DNA of 64,000 bases from Halorussus vallis (GCF_024138165.1 NZ_CP100002.1:175550-239549), one strand, 5' to 3'; counted from the first letter of the stretch, positions 45,252 through 54,825 are shown. Numbers and translations are program-made. Notes: generated from the sequence alone by a model not told the origin.

Positions 45252-45641
45252 TCACTCCTCGCTCCCACGTGCGGTCGCGATGACCTCTATCTCAACGCCA
45301 ATATCGATGGGCAGGTCCTCTATCTGGACCGCGCTCCGGGCTGGATATGGCGGCGACATGTACTCAGCGTACACCTCGTTGATGGTGTCGTAGTCGTCCA
45401 TATCCTGGACAAAGACGGTTGCTTTCACCACATCGTCAAGTGAGCAATCCGCCGCAGCGAGAACTGCGTCGATGTTTTCGAGCGTTCGTGCGGTCTGCTC
45501 TCCGATGTCCTCGCCGACGATCTCGCCCGATTCTGGGTCGACGGGTCCTTGCCCTGAGACGTAGATCCGGTCGCCGTCGCGGAGTGCTTGTGAAAACGGG
45601 CCGATGCTCGGCGGTGCGGCGTCGGTGCTAATTTTGTCCAT
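45252..45641 (-). CDS. ridA: RidA-family imine/enamine deaminase
   Basis: A 129-residue RidA/YjgF protein. Family blocks are PPSIGPFSQALRDGDRIYVSGQ, the TARTLENIDAVLAAA helix, and the catalytic Arg in YPARSAVQ. RidA hydrolyses reactive imines and enamines released by PLP dehydratases. It is the first gene of an operon with glucose dehydrogenase and lies near the SelA-like PLP lyase, which fits clean-up or completion of the lyase reaction. The ATG at 45641 gives the canonical N-terminus; a longer start adds Arg/Pro-rich residues. Confidence 0.92.
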   Translation of the reverse strand: MDKISTDAAPPSIGPFSQALRDGDRIYVSGQGPVDPESGEIVGEDIGEQTARTLENIDAVLAAADCSLDDVVKATVFVQDMDDYDTINEVYAEYMSPPYPARSAVQIEDLPIDIGVEIEVIATARGSEE

Positions 45642-46139
45642 CAGTCTCCTCCGAACGGGCGTCGCGGGCGGGAATGGCCATTTCGCCGTCATAATTACGG
45701 TGGCGAGACGATGAACTATCCGTTCGAACTGCTCCGCGCAGTATACGTACCGTCATCAACCGTGTCCTCATGCCGCTGAACTATAAAACCGCCCGACGTT
45801 AGCCGTAATTGACAGTATATGTAAATTACCTTCGGTGGACTTTTGTAGGTTACTGCATGGCCGTTCTCCTCCCGGCCGCGCTATTTGTCCATTCGTATGG
45901 ATTTTGAACGACCGAATAGCGGAAACAATCGACAGAAAATGCCGAGACGTGATGAAGACGGCGGGCTTGGCGTTCAGTAGGCATAAAGCCATAGCTCAAG
46001 TGTAACGATACGTGTGGAGATATATAAACATCACTGATGGGGTGCTTTCGTCCTTGAACTCCGCGTAAACGTAGATTCCGTTTCTATCTCCTCAAGTACG
46101 CTGGTTCGAACGTTGCATTCGAACGCCGTGAGCACCTAG
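45642..46139. other. AT-rich intergenic stretch
   Basis: No gene is supported. The right half has several TATA-like runs (ATATATAAAC near 46020). It should hold the promoter of the ridA-gdh operon at its left end, near CTATAAAAC (45781-45789) or closer. Confidence 0.4.
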
Positions 46140-46391
46140 TCTAATCGTCGTCATGTACGTGGATTCTCGATTCAGATGGCAATCTAGGTGGTGCGACCCA
46201 GCACCGTCGTCCAGCGCGATTACCGAAGTCGAGGCCGGACAGAGCGTTCCTTCATCGACATCCATCTCGGCGACCGCAGTGTGTCCGTCTTCGTCGATGG
46301 GAAGCATCGAACCGGGTTCGCCGTGGTAATTCGCGACGAACACGAAACTACCGGTTAGCATCGACGCTACAGTGTCGGGGTTCTGCCCCAC
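46140..46391 (-). pseudogene. Fragment of a lactonase-like beta-propeller gene
   Basis: The frame reads GQNPDTVASMLTGSFVFVAN followed by YHGEPGSMLPIDEDG. This resembles one blade of the 6-phosphogluconolactonase/lactonase propeller family (typical pattern GxxPHxVAxDPxGRFxFVANYxxxxVSxLPxDxDG). Only about 85 of some 350 residues remain, so it is a remnant. It lies near glucose dehydrogenase, whose product is a lactone. Boundaries are approximate. Confidence 0.4.
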
Positions 46392-46571
46392 CGATCGCCC
46401 GACGGTAATTGCGGACTCAAGAATCGAGGGACTACGGCAGAAACCCCTATCGAAAACACTTACTAGTCCGGAAATCGGTTTTCTTCAAAGCTCTTCCAGA
46501 CGAATACGTGGCCGGAGCCATCCCGCCACGAGCCTGTACAATTTTGTAGCCTCCCTCGAAAAGGGGACTCG

Positions 46572-47792
46572 ATGACCGACCACGGCCACGAGGATATGCT
46601 CTGGCGCTCGGAGGCGGTTCGGCGCGTGCTGGACCTGCGGGCATCGGTCCGGGCCGACCGCTCCACCGAGTCGGTACCGCTCGACGCCACTGCCGGGCGA
46701 ACGCTCGGCGAGGACGTCACCGCCGACGCCGACGCGCCCGAAACGAGCTGCGCGACGATGGACGGCTACGCATTCGACGCGACCGACGACTACCCGCTCG
46801 ACGTCCACGATGAGGAGGTGTTCCCGGAGGACGACGGCGGGGCGCTGGAACCAGGCGAGGCCGTCGAAATCGCGACCGGCGCACCGCTCCCGCAGAACGC
46901 GAACGTCGTCCTCAAGCGCGAGGACGCGACCGTCGAGGACGGCCGACTCACTGGACCGGCCCTCGAACCGGGGACCTACGTCTATGAGCGGGGGAGCAAC
47001 TACCGGGCCGGCGAGACGCTGTTCGAGGCGGGCGAGCGACTCGCTCCGCGAGACGCCGTCCTACTGGCCGACCTCGGCTACTCGGCGGTCGCCGTCTGCC
47101 GGCGTCTGTCGGCCGGCGTCCTCGCGACCGGCACCGAGATTCACACCGGCCGGACCGAGGACCTCGACTCGCCGATGCTCCAGGGCCTCGTCCGGTCGTG
47201 GGGGCACGAGGCCACCTACGAGGGCACCGTTCCGGACGACTACGACCGCGTGAAGGACCGAATCGAGGCGGTCGCCGAAGACCACGACATGGTCCTCACC
47301 ACCGGCGGCACCAGCGTCGGACACAAGGACCACGTCGTCCGAGCGCTCGACGAACTCGGGGACGTCCTGTTCCACCGCGTGCGGGTGCGACCCGGCAAAC
47401 CCATCGCGGTCGCCGAACTCCCCGACCAGGACGCCGTCGCGTTCGCCATCCCCGGCAAACCCGTCGGGGCGCACGCCGTCGCGACGCTGGTCGCGCGCCC
47501 GTTCTTCACTGGCGCTGGGACCGACCTCCCGGGCGTCGAGGCGACACTGTCGCGCGCGGTGACGCTCGGGCCGGACGGGTTCGAGTACGCTGTTCCGGTG
47601 TTGCTCGACGGGGGTGAGGCGACCCCGTACGGTCACGTCGACTCCCCGCTCCGGGTCTACGACGAACAGTTCGACCCGAGCGTGCTCTCGTCGAGTACGC
47701 GGGCGACCAGGGCCGACGGTATCGTCGTCACGACCGACGACCTCGCCGAGGGCGAGACGGTGACCGTGGTCCCGTACTCGGTGCTGGAGTGA
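46572..47792 (+). CDS. moeA: MoeA-like molybdopterin molybdenumtransferase
   Basis: A 406-residue protein that inserts molybdenum into molybdopterin. MoeA motifs are SCATMDGYAFD near residue 59, EIATGAPLPQNAN, and VLTTGGTSVGHKDHV, with PGKPIAVAE and FAIPGKPVGAHA. It starts a block whose main enzyme is a molybdenum hydroxylase, so a dedicated copy makes sense. The MFS gene that follows overlaps its stop if its GTG start is used. Confidence 0.93.
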   Translation: MTDHGHEDMLWRSEAVRRVLDLRASVRADRSTESVPLDATAGRTLGEDVTADADAPETSCATMDGYAFDATDDYPLDVHDEEVFPEDDGGALEPGEAVEIATGAPLPQNANVVLKREDATVEDGRLTGPALEPGTYVYERGSNYRAGETLFEAGERLAPRDAVLLADLGYSAVAVCRRLSAGVLATGTEIHTGRTEDLDSPMLQGLVRSWGHEATYEGTVPDDYDRVKDRIEAVAEDHDMVLTTGGTSVGHKDHVVRALDELGDVLFHRVRVRPGKPIAVAELPDQDAVAFAIPGKPVGAHAVATLVARPFFTGAGTDLPGVEATLSRAVTLGPDGFEYAVPVLLDGGEATPYGHVDSPLRVYDEQFDPSVLSSSTRATRADGIVVTTDDLAEGETVTVVPYSVLE

Positions 47793-47794
47793 CG

Positions 47795-48964
47795 ATGTCG
47801 ACGCTTCCGCGCCGCGCCATCGCCGTGCTCGGAACCGGACTGTTCGGAATCGGTCTCTCTGTTGGCGGATACGGCGCTTACGTCTCGCTGCTCATCGACC
47901 GGGGCGTCTCGCCCGACGTCGCCGGACTCGGGATGTCGCTGTTCCTGCTCGGGCAGTTGGTCGTCGTCCTCCCGGCCGACCGACTCTCGCGGGTCGTCCC
48001 GGTCGGACGCGTCGCGGCGGCGGGACTCCTCCTCGGCGGCGTCGGCGCGGCGCTCGGCGGCGTCACCTCGCTGCCCGCCGTCCTGGCCTCGCGGAGTCTG
48101 CTCGGACTCGGACAGGGGACCGCGTTCGTCGCCAGCATGAAGCACGTCGGTCGGACCACGACGGGCGGCGACACCGCGACCGCGCAGGGGTTGCTCGGCG
48201 CGCTGTTCACGCTCGGGTTCGCCGCGGGGCTGGCGGCCACGCCGGTCGTCCTCGACCCGTTCGGGCCGACGCTCCCCGCGGTCGTCGCCGCCGCCGCGGT
48301 CGCGGTCGGCGGCGCGAGCGCGTTCCGACTGGGTTCGGTCGAGACGCGGCCGCCGCCCTCGCTCGGAACCTACCTCGACCCGTTCGTCTCGCCGACCGGC
48401 CTCGCGCTCGGACTGGGGAACATGGCCACGTTCGGGTTCCTGATGGTCGCCGCGACGTGGTACGCCGACGTGCTCGAACGCGCGCCCGCCTTCCCCGCGA
48501 CGGCGGTTCTCGTCGGCTTCGCCCTCGCGACGGTCGTCGGGCGCGGGGTCGGCGGGTGGCTCTCGCGGCGCGTCGGCGAGCGAGCGACGGTCGAGTTCTC
48601 GCTGCTCGGACTCGCCGGACTCCTGGGCGCCATCGCCGCGGCGGTGGTCGCCGACGCCCCGCTCCTGCTGGCCGTCGCGCTCGTCGGCACCGGACTGGGG
48701 TTCGGCGTGCCGTTCGGCCCGCTGTTCGGCCTCGCGTTCTCGGAACTGGCCGACGACGCCGGCGCGACGCTGGTCGGAATGCTGGTCGTCGGGAACCTCG
48801 GGGCGCTGGTCTACCCCTGGCTCGTGGGACGGTTGCTCGCGAGCACCGCATCCTACGCCGCCGGTTTCGGTGTCATGGCTGCCTCGGTCGCCGGCGTCTG
48901 GTTGCTCTGGCGCGCGACCGTCGGGGGCCGGACGTCGGTCGCCGCGGCGACCGACGTCCGGTGA
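47795..48964 (+). CDS. Major facilitator superfamily transporter
   Basis: A 389-residue, very GC-rich and hydrophobic protein with about 12 membrane segments. DRLSRVVPVGRV after segment 2 is the MFS loop, and GWLSRRVGERATVEF after segment 7 its second copy. An alternative GTG start at 47789 would overlap the moeA stop. The substrate is unknown. Placed between moeA and a CoA-transferase, it may import the compound handled by the molybdenum enzyme. Confidence 0.88.
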   Translation: MSTLPRRAIAVLGTGLFGIGLSVGGYGAYVSLLIDRGVSPDVAGLGMSLFLLGQLVVVLPADRLSRVVPVGRVAAAGLLLGGVGAALGGVTSLPAVLASRSLLGLGQGTAFVASMKHVGRTTTGGDTATAQGLLGALFTLGFAAGLAATPVVLDPFGPTLPAVVAAAAVAVGGASAFRLGSVETRPPPSLGTYLDPFVSPTGLALGLGNMATFGFLMVAATWYADVLERAPAFPATAVLVGFALATVVGRGVGGWLSRRVGERATVEFSLLGLAGLLGAIAAAVVADAPLLLAVALVGTGLGFGVPFGPLFGLAFSELADDAGATLVGMLVVGNLGALVYPWLVGRLLASTASYAAGFGVMAASVAGVWLLWRATVGGRTSVAAATDVR

Positions 48965-49085
48965 GTACCCGGAATCTCGGGTGACGGTTCGAGAATCTCT
49001 CGGCGAGTCGCCGGCCACCCGGCGAATCGCAGGGCGACGGGCGCAAAGCAAAGTTTTCCCTCCGCCTTACGGTGTATGCGCACGG

Positions 49086-50288
49086 ATGTCAATGGGAGAT
49101 CGGATACTAGACGGTGTGACGGTCGTGGACCTCACGACCTTCGTGACCGGCGGATTCTGCTCGCTCATGCTCGCCAACCAGGGCGCGGACGTGATCAAGG
49201 TGGAGCGTCCGGGTGCGGGCGACGACAATCGCCACTCCGGCCCGCCGTTCATCGACGGCGAATCGCCGTACTTCTGGACGGTCAACTACGGCAAGAAGAG
49301 CGTCGAACTGAACCTCAAGTCGGAGGCCGGCAAGGAGGCGCTGTACGACCTCGCGGGCGAGGCCGACGTCTTCCTCCAGAACTACCGACCGGGCACCGCC
49401 GAGAAGTTGGGCGTCGACTACGACCGCATCGCCGAGGAGAACCCCGAGATAATCTACTGCGCCATCTCGGCCTTCGGCCAGACGGGTCCCTGGAGCAAGC
49501 GCCCCGGCTACGACTTGTTGGTCCAGGGTATGAGCGGCATCATGAGCGTCACCGGCGAAGCCGACGGTCGCCCGGTGAAGGTCGGCCTGCCCCAGACCGA
49601 CCTCATCACCGCGATGTGGGCGGCGTTCGGCGTGGTCAACGGCCTCTACAAGCGCGAGCGGACCGGCGAGGGCGAGTACATCGACCTCGGGATGCTCGAC
49701 GCGACCCTGCCGTGGCTGACCAAGCAGGCCGGCAAGGTGTTCGCCGGCGAGTCGCCCTCCCGGATGGGGACGAAAGACCCCGTGCTCGCGCCCTACCAGA
49801 CCTACGAGACCGAAAACGGCCACATCAACGTCGCCTGCCTGAACCAGAAGCTCTGGGGCGCGTTCTGCGCCGCCATCGACCGCCCGGACCTCCCCGAGGA
49901 CGACCGGTTCGAAACCAACGCCGACCGGGTCGAGCACATGGACGAACTCGAAGCCGAAATCGAGTCGACGCTGGCCGACCGCACGACCGACGAGTGGATG
50001 GAGATTCTGGTCGAGGAGGCGGGCATCCCCGCGGGTCCCGTCCAGAGCGTCGAGGAGGCGCTGTACAACGAACAGACCGAGGCGCGCGGCGTGGTGACCG
50101 AGATTTCCGACGGCGACCGCGAGATTCCGGTCGTCGAACACCCACTCAACTACGCGCACGCCGACAGCGGGTTCGCCGCCCCGCCGCCGAAACTCGGCGA
50201 GCACAACCGCGAGGTCTTCCGCGAACTCGGCTACGGCGAGGACGAACTCGACGACATGGAGGCCGCCGGCGCCTTCGGAGAGCGGTGA
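49086..50288 (+). CDS. Family III (CaiB/Frc-type) CoA-transferase
   Basis: A 400-residue protein of the formyl-CoA/carnitine CoA-transferase family. The start LDGVTVVDLTTFVTGGFCSLMLANQGADVIKVE is the family hallmark (split here only by description), and the nucleophile is Asp205 in LGMLDATLPW. It moves CoA between carboxylic acids. In this block it may activate an acid made from the heterocycle or aromatic compound degraded. ATGs at 49086 and 49092 are both possible. An AT-rich promoter lies upstream. Confidence 0.92.
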   Translation: MSMGDRILDGVTVVDLTTFVTGGFCSLMLANQGADVIKVERPGAGDDNRHSGPPFIDGESPYFWTVNYGKKSVELNLKSEAGKEALYDLAGEADVFLQNYRPGTAEKLGVDYDRIAEENPEIIYCAISAFGQTGPWSKRPGYDLLVQGMSGIMSVTGEADGRPVKVGLPQTDLITAMWAAFGVVNGLYKRERTGEGEYIDLGMLDATLPWLTKQAGKVFAGESPSRMGTKDPVLAPYQTYETENGHINVACLNQKLWGAFCAAIDRPDLPEDDRFETNADRVEHMDELEAEIESTLADRTTDEWMEILVEEAGIPAGPVQSVEEALYNEQTEARGVVTEISDGDREIPVVEHPLNYAHADSGFAAPPPKLGEHNREVFRELGYGEDELDDMEAAGAFGER

Positions 50289-50330
50289 CCCACGAAAATC
50301 CCTAAATATCCCCTCCCGTTAGCACTACCC

Positions 50331-51542
50331 ATGAGTAACTCTCCCGACTCCGACCCCTGGAGCGCGACCGCCGGCGCGGTCCGCGACGCCCTCCGGCGCC
50401 ACCTGGCGGACGACCGCCCGACCGCGCTCGCGACCGTCGTTGACGTCGAGGGGTCGGCGTACCGCCGCCCGGGGGCGAAGATGGCGATTCCGGTCGACGG
50501 CGAGAGCCTCGGTGCCGTCACCGCCGGTTGTCTCGAAGGTCCCGTCGCCGATATCGGCCGAGAGGTCGTCGAGTCGGACGCGCCGACCGTCGAGACGTTC
50601 GACCTCACCGACGACGGCGACGACGCCTGGGGACTTGGTCTGGGGTGCAACGGCGTCATCGACGTCCTGGTCGAACCACTCGACGGGAGCCTCCGCGCGC
50701 CCCTCGACCACCTGGACGACGTCCGCCCGGTCGCGGTGCTCACGGCCGTCTGCGAGACGGAGTCGGTGCCCGTCGGCGCCCGCGCGACGCTCACGGTCGA
50801 CGACGAGGAAGACGAGAACGACGCGGCGGGCGGCGACCGCGCATGGTCGCCGCCCGCCGGGACCGGAGCGGCCGACGCCCGTCCGGCGCTCCCGGCCGAC
50901 GTCGTCGCGTCGCTCCGCGAGCGAGCGCTTGAGTTCGCCGCGGCGGGCAAGTCGCAGACGGTGCGCGTCGAAACCGAGGACGGCGACCTCTCGGTGTTCG
51001 TCGACGGCCTCGAACCGGTCGCCGAACTACTGCTGTTCGGCAACCAGAACGACGTCCACCCCGTGGCGCGCCTGGGACGCGAGGCGGGGTTCCGCGTCAC
51101 CGTCGCGTCGGCCCGCGGCGGGCGGGCCGACGCCGACGCGTTCCCCCACGCCGACCGCGTCGTTGCGACCCACCCGACCGACATCGACGAGGTCCTCGAG
51201 GACCCCGAGCGCACCTACGCCGTCCTGATGTCGCACAACTTCCTCGACGACCGCCTCGCGCTCCAGACCCTCCTCGAAACTGACGTGCCGTACGTCGGAT
51301 TGATGGGTCCGAGAAAGCGCTTCGAGCAACTCCGCGACGACCTGAACGACGACGGCGTCGCGCTCTCGGAGGCCGACCTCGCCCGCATCGCGACGCCCGT
51401 CGGCCTCGACCTCGGCGGGGGCGAACCCGGCCAGATCGCGCTGAGCGTCGTCGCCGAGGCGGTGGCCGTCTCGAACGGCCGCGACGGCGGTCGACTCGCC
51501 GACCGAAAGGGGCCGATACACCCGCGCGACGAGTCGGCGTAG
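50331..51542 (+). CDS. XdhC/CoxI-family molybdenum cofactor maturation protein
   Basis: A 403-residue XdhC-type protein that binds molybdenum cofactor, protects it and helps sulfurate it before insertion into xanthine-dehydrogenase-type enzymes. The N-terminal domain has VDVEGSAYRRPGAKM and GAVTAGCLEG. The C-terminal Rossmann part has LLLFGNQNDVHPVARLG and LMSHNFLDD, then PYVGLMGPRKR and GLDLGGGEPGQIALSVVAE. It stands directly before the small and large subunit genes. Confidence 0.93.
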   Translation: MSNSPDSDPWSATAGAVRDALRRHLADDRPTALATVVDVEGSAYRRPGAKMAIPVDGESLGAVTAGCLEGPVADIGREVVESDAPTVETFDLTDDGDDAWGLGLGCNGVIDVLVEPLDGSLRAPLDHLDDVRPVAVLTAVCETESVPVGARATLTVDDEEDENDAAGGDRAWSPPAGTGAADARPALPADVVASLRERALEFAAAGKSQTVRVETEDGDLSVFVDGLEPVAELLLFGNQNDVHPVARLGREAGFRVTVASARGGRADADAFPHADRVVATHPTDIDEVLEDPERTYAVLMSHNFLDDRLALQTLLETDVPYVGLMGPRKRFEQLRDDLNDDGVALSEADLARIATPVGLDLGGGEPGQIALSVVAEAVAVSNGRDGGRLADRKGPIHPRDESA

Positions 51543-51683
51543 CGGTCGCTCGCGGGGTCGGACGCGCGGGCGTCCGCGGGGCGAGTCGGCCGTCGCGTCG
51601 GCTTCGGTTCGGTCGGTTTTCCGGCTCCGCCGTCGGAACGTTTATGACGTTTTCGCCTCTTTTGGATGATGTGATTAATCCCC

Positions 51684-52193
51684 ATGAGCACCGATGACAC
51701 ATCGGTCCCCGCCGACCGTCCGACGGAGGAGATCACGGTCACCGTCAACGGCGAAACGGTCACCACGGAGGTCGAACCCCGCCACAAGCTCTCTGATTTC
51801 CTGCGCGAGCACCTGGGCCTTCGCGGGGTCCGGGTCGGCTGCGAACACGGCGTCTGCGGCGCGTGCACCGTACTGATGGACGGCGACGCGGTCAAGTCGT
51901 GTCTCAGCTACGCGGTGCAGGCCGACGGCGCAGAACTCGAAACCGTCGAGGGGTTGGCCGACGACGGTTCGCTCCACCCCATCCAGCAGTCGTTCCACGA
52001 GGAGCACGCCCTCCAGTGTGGCTTCTGCACCAGCGGGTTCGTGATGGCGACCAAGGAACTCCTCAACGAGAACCCCGACCCCGACGACGAGGAGATTCGC
52101 GAGGGGCTCGCCGACAACATCTGCCGGTGTACCGGCTACCAGAACATCTACGAGGCGGTGAACCGCGCCGCCGACCGAATGGAGGACGAGTAG
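51684..52193 (+). CDS. Xanthine dehydrogenase-type small subunit (two 2Fe-2S clusters)
   Basis: A 169-residue iron-sulfur subunit. The first ferredoxin-type cluster uses CEHGVCGACTV plus a later Cys, and the second uses CGFC and CRCTGYQNI. It passes electrons from the molybdenum site to the FAD subunit. Its stop is followed immediately by the ATG of the large subunit, so the two are co-translated. The length is normal for CoxS/XdhB-type subunits. A promoter with TTTATGACG lies upstream at about 51640. Confidence 0.95.
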   Translation: MSTDDTSVPADRPTEEITVTVNGETVTTEVEPRHKLSDFLREHLGLRGVRVGCEHGVCGACTVLMDGDAVKSCLSYAVQADGAELETVEGLADDGSLHPIQQSFHEEHALQCGFCTSGFVMATKELLNENPDPDDEEIREGLADNICRCTGYQNIYEAVNRAADRMEDE

Positions 52194-54650
52194 ATGTCGG
52201 GCACGCAGTCGCCGCCCGAGGCCGACGTCGAGGAGCGCGCCGGCGAAGCCGAGTTCACCGGCCGTGGACTCGAACGGGTCGAGGACCACCGCATCCTGAC
52301 CGGGCGAGCGGAGTACGTCCACGACGTCGCCCCGGAGAACTGCCTCCACATGGCGCTCGTCCGGAGCATGCACGCCCACGCCGACATCGTCGACATCGAC
52401 GTCTCCGCCGCGCTGGAAGTTCCGGGCTGTGAGGCGGTGCTGACCGCCGAGGACATAAAGGAGCGGTACAACCCGATGCCCTGCGGCCTCAACGGCTTCG
52501 AGGAGTGGTCGCTGGCCGACGGGAAGGTCCGGTACGTCGGCGAACCGGTCGCGGCCGTGGTCGCGACCGACCGGTACGTCGCGGAGGACGCGGTTGACGC
52601 CGTCGTCGTCGACTACGAAACGCGCGACTGCGTCGTCGACCCCCGGGGGGCGCTGGAGGACGACGTCGTCGTCCACGAGGAGTTCGGTTCGAACGTCGCC
52701 GACCGCGAGGAACTCGTCTTCGGCGACGTCGAGGGCGCGTTCGAGGACGCCGACCGCGTCGTCGAGTCCTCGTACTCGTGGGGCCGCATCTCGGGCGTCC
52801 CGCTCGAAACCGCGGGCGTCGTCGCGCAGTACGACGACGACGCCGACTCCTTCGACATTGACTGCAACATCCAATTGCACACGCTGGTCGACGACACCGT
52901 CTACGAGACGCTGGGCTACGGACCCGACGACGTCCACCTCAACGTGCCCGCCGACGTCGGCGGGAGTTTCGGCACCAAGATCGCCATCCACCGCTACTGC
53001 TGTCTCGCCGCGATGGCGAGCCAACAACTCGAACGACCGGTGAAGTTCGTCGAGGACCGCATCGAGAACCTCCAGGGCGGGGACATGCACTCCTCCGAGC
53101 GCGAGTACGAGGTGAAACTCGCGGTCGACGACGACGGGACGATCCGCGGCCTCGACGTCTGGTTCGTCGACGACTTCGGGGCGTGGCCGCGCTACCCCGT
53201 CAACCAGGTGCTCAAACCGCTGTCGGTGGTTTCGAACGCCTACGACATCCAGGACGTCCGCTACGAGTACGAGCTGGTGTTGACGAACAAGACCAGCCAG
53301 ACCGCCTACCGCGGGTTCGGCGTCCCTTCCCACATCTACGCGCTGGAGATGATCGTCGAGGAGGCCGCCCGCGAACTCGGGATGGACCCCGACGAACTCC
53401 GGCGGCGCAACCTCATCGCGCCCGACCAGATGCCCTACGAACTCCCGACGAAGAACATCTACGACTCCGGCGACTTCCCCGAGGCGTTCGAGGAGATCCA
53501 GCGAATCGTCGACGAGCACGAGCGGTGCGAGGGCGGCCTGCTCGACCCCGAGGTCGTCGCGGCCAAGCGCGAGGAGGGCAAGTACCGCGGCGTCCGACCC
53601 ACGGTCCACATCGAACCGGGCGTCAGCGGGTCGGACTGGACCGACCGCCAGCGCTCCGACCGGGCGGAACTCGACGACCGCGACCGCGACGACGTGGCCG
53701 AACTCCCCGAACACCTCCGGGCGGAGGTCCTGGCCGACGGGACGGTCAAGGCCTACATCGCGACCGACACCTCCGGGCAGGGCCACCAGACGCTCGTGAG
53801 CCAGTTGCTCGCCGACGAACTCGGCGTCCTGCCGAGCGACATCGAGGTCGGCTACCTCGACAGCGTCGAGGCCCCGACCGAGTACGGCACCGCCGCCTCC
53901 CGGATGGCGGTGATGCTCTCGGGCGCGACAGCGGGCCTCGGCCGCACGCTGGTCGAGAACCTCGAGGCGCTGGCCGCCCGCGAGTGGGACTGCGGCGTCG
54001 CGGAGGTGGCCTACCGCGATGGGCGAGTCGAACGCGTCGACACCGGCGAGTCGCTCTCGCTCGCCGACCTCGCCAACCGCGACGCCGACGGCGAGTTCGT
54101 CCGCGCGAGCTACGACTACGAGCACCCCGCCTCCCAGTTGGAGGAGTTCGACGAGGCGCTCTCGCGGAAGTTCCCGGTGTACCCGACCGCGGCGTTCGCC
54201 GCCAACGCGCCTATCGTGGAGGTCGACGCGAAGACCGGCGAGGTCGACATCCTGAAGTTCTACTCGCTGCGCGACTGCGGCACCCAACTCAACCCGACCA
54301 TCGTCGAGGGCCAGGCCCACGGCGGCATCGCGCAGGGCGTCGGTGCGGCGCTCCAGGAGGAGTTCGGCTACGACGACGCGGGCCAGCCCCAGGCCATCAC
54401 GCTGTTCGACTACAAACTCCCCTCCATCGAGAACGTCCCCGAAATCAAACTCGAACACACCGAGACGCCCTCGCCGTTCACCGAGACGGGCGCGAAGGGC
54501 ACCGGCGAGGGTGGGATGATAGACGGTCCGGCGGCAATCGCGGCGTCGATCAACGCTGCGCTCGAACCGCTCGACGTCACCGTCGACCAGATTCCGTTCA
54601 CGCCGAACCGGGTGCGCGAGCGCATCCGGAACTCGTCGGTCGAACGGTAG
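52194..54650 (+). CDS. Xanthine dehydrogenase-type molybdenum subunit
   Basis: An 818-residue molybdopterin-binding subunit. Cofactor and active-site motifs include GGSFGTK near residue 260, TAYRGFGVP near 368, GQGHQT near 530, and the C-terminal GAKGTGEGGMI with the catalytic Glu. The loop is AYRGFG rather than the AYxCSFR of carbon monoxide dehydrogenase, so this is a hydroxylase of the xanthine/aldehyde type. The substrate is probably a purine or another N-heterocycle or aromatic, as the nearby NCS2 permeases suggest. Confidence 0.95.
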   Translation: MSGTQSPPEADVEERAGEAEFTGRGLERVEDHRILTGRAEYVHDVAPENCLHMALVRSMHAHADIVDIDVSAALEVPGCEAVLTAEDIKERYNPMPCGLNGFEEWSLADGKVRYVGEPVAAVVATDRYVAEDAVDAVVVDYETRDCVVDPRGALEDDVVVHEEFGSNVADREELVFGDVEGAFEDADRVVESSYSWGRISGVPLETAGVVAQYDDDADSFDIDCNIQLHTLVDDTVYETLGYGPDDVHLNVPADVGGSFGTKIAIHRYCCLAAMASQQLERPVKFVEDRIENLQGGDMHSSEREYEVKLAVDDDGTIRGLDVWFVDDFGAWPRYPVNQVLKPLSVVSNAYDIQDVRYEYELVLTNKTSQTAYRGFGVPSHIYALEMIVEEAARELGMDPDELRRRNLIAPDQMPYELPTKNIYDSGDFPEAFEEIQRIVDEHERCEGGLLDPEVVAAKREEGKYRGVRPTVHIEPGVSGSDWTDRQRSDRAELDDRDRDDVAELPEHLRAEVLADGTVKAYIATDTSGQGHQTLVSQLLADELGVLPSDIEVGYLDSVEAPTEYGTAASRMAVMLSGATAGLGRTLVENLEALAAREWDCGVAEVAYRDGRVERVDTGESLSLADLANRDADGEFVRASYDYEHPASQLEEFDEALSRKFPVYPTAAFAANAPIVEVDAKTGEVDILKFYSLRDCGTQLNPTIVEGQAHGGIAQGVGAALQEEFGYDDAGQPQAITLFDYKLPSIENVPEIKLEHTETPSPFTETGAKGTGEGGMIDGPAAIAASINAALEPLDVTVDQIPFTPNRVRERIRNSSVER

Positions 54651-54825
54651 CGCGACGGCTCTTTTTGCTCCGGGGTTGCGAACTTCGTTTCCGAACGGAC
54701 TCCGAGACCGTCGCACGAGACTGAGAGACGGTCGGACGGGGCACCCCGTCCGACCGTCTCGGCGAATCGTTTCGGCGAACCTTCTCGCCGGGGCGCGCTC
54801 GCGGAAGGAAGAAACGGCGGTGGCG

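Noticed and set aside
47657..49051. A 464-codon minus-strand frame rich in Arg, Asp and Gln
   Set aside because: It is antisense to the MFS gene and low-complexity; no domain is seen.
52194..54650. Carbon monoxide dehydrogenase CoxL
   Set aside because: The active-site loop reads AYRGFG, not AYxCSFR, despite CoxG and CoxM-like neighbours.
51675..54716. A 1013-codon open frame on the minus strand
   Set aside because: It runs antisense through the clear molybdenum-hydroxylase subunits; open antisense frames are common in high-GC haloarchaeal genes.
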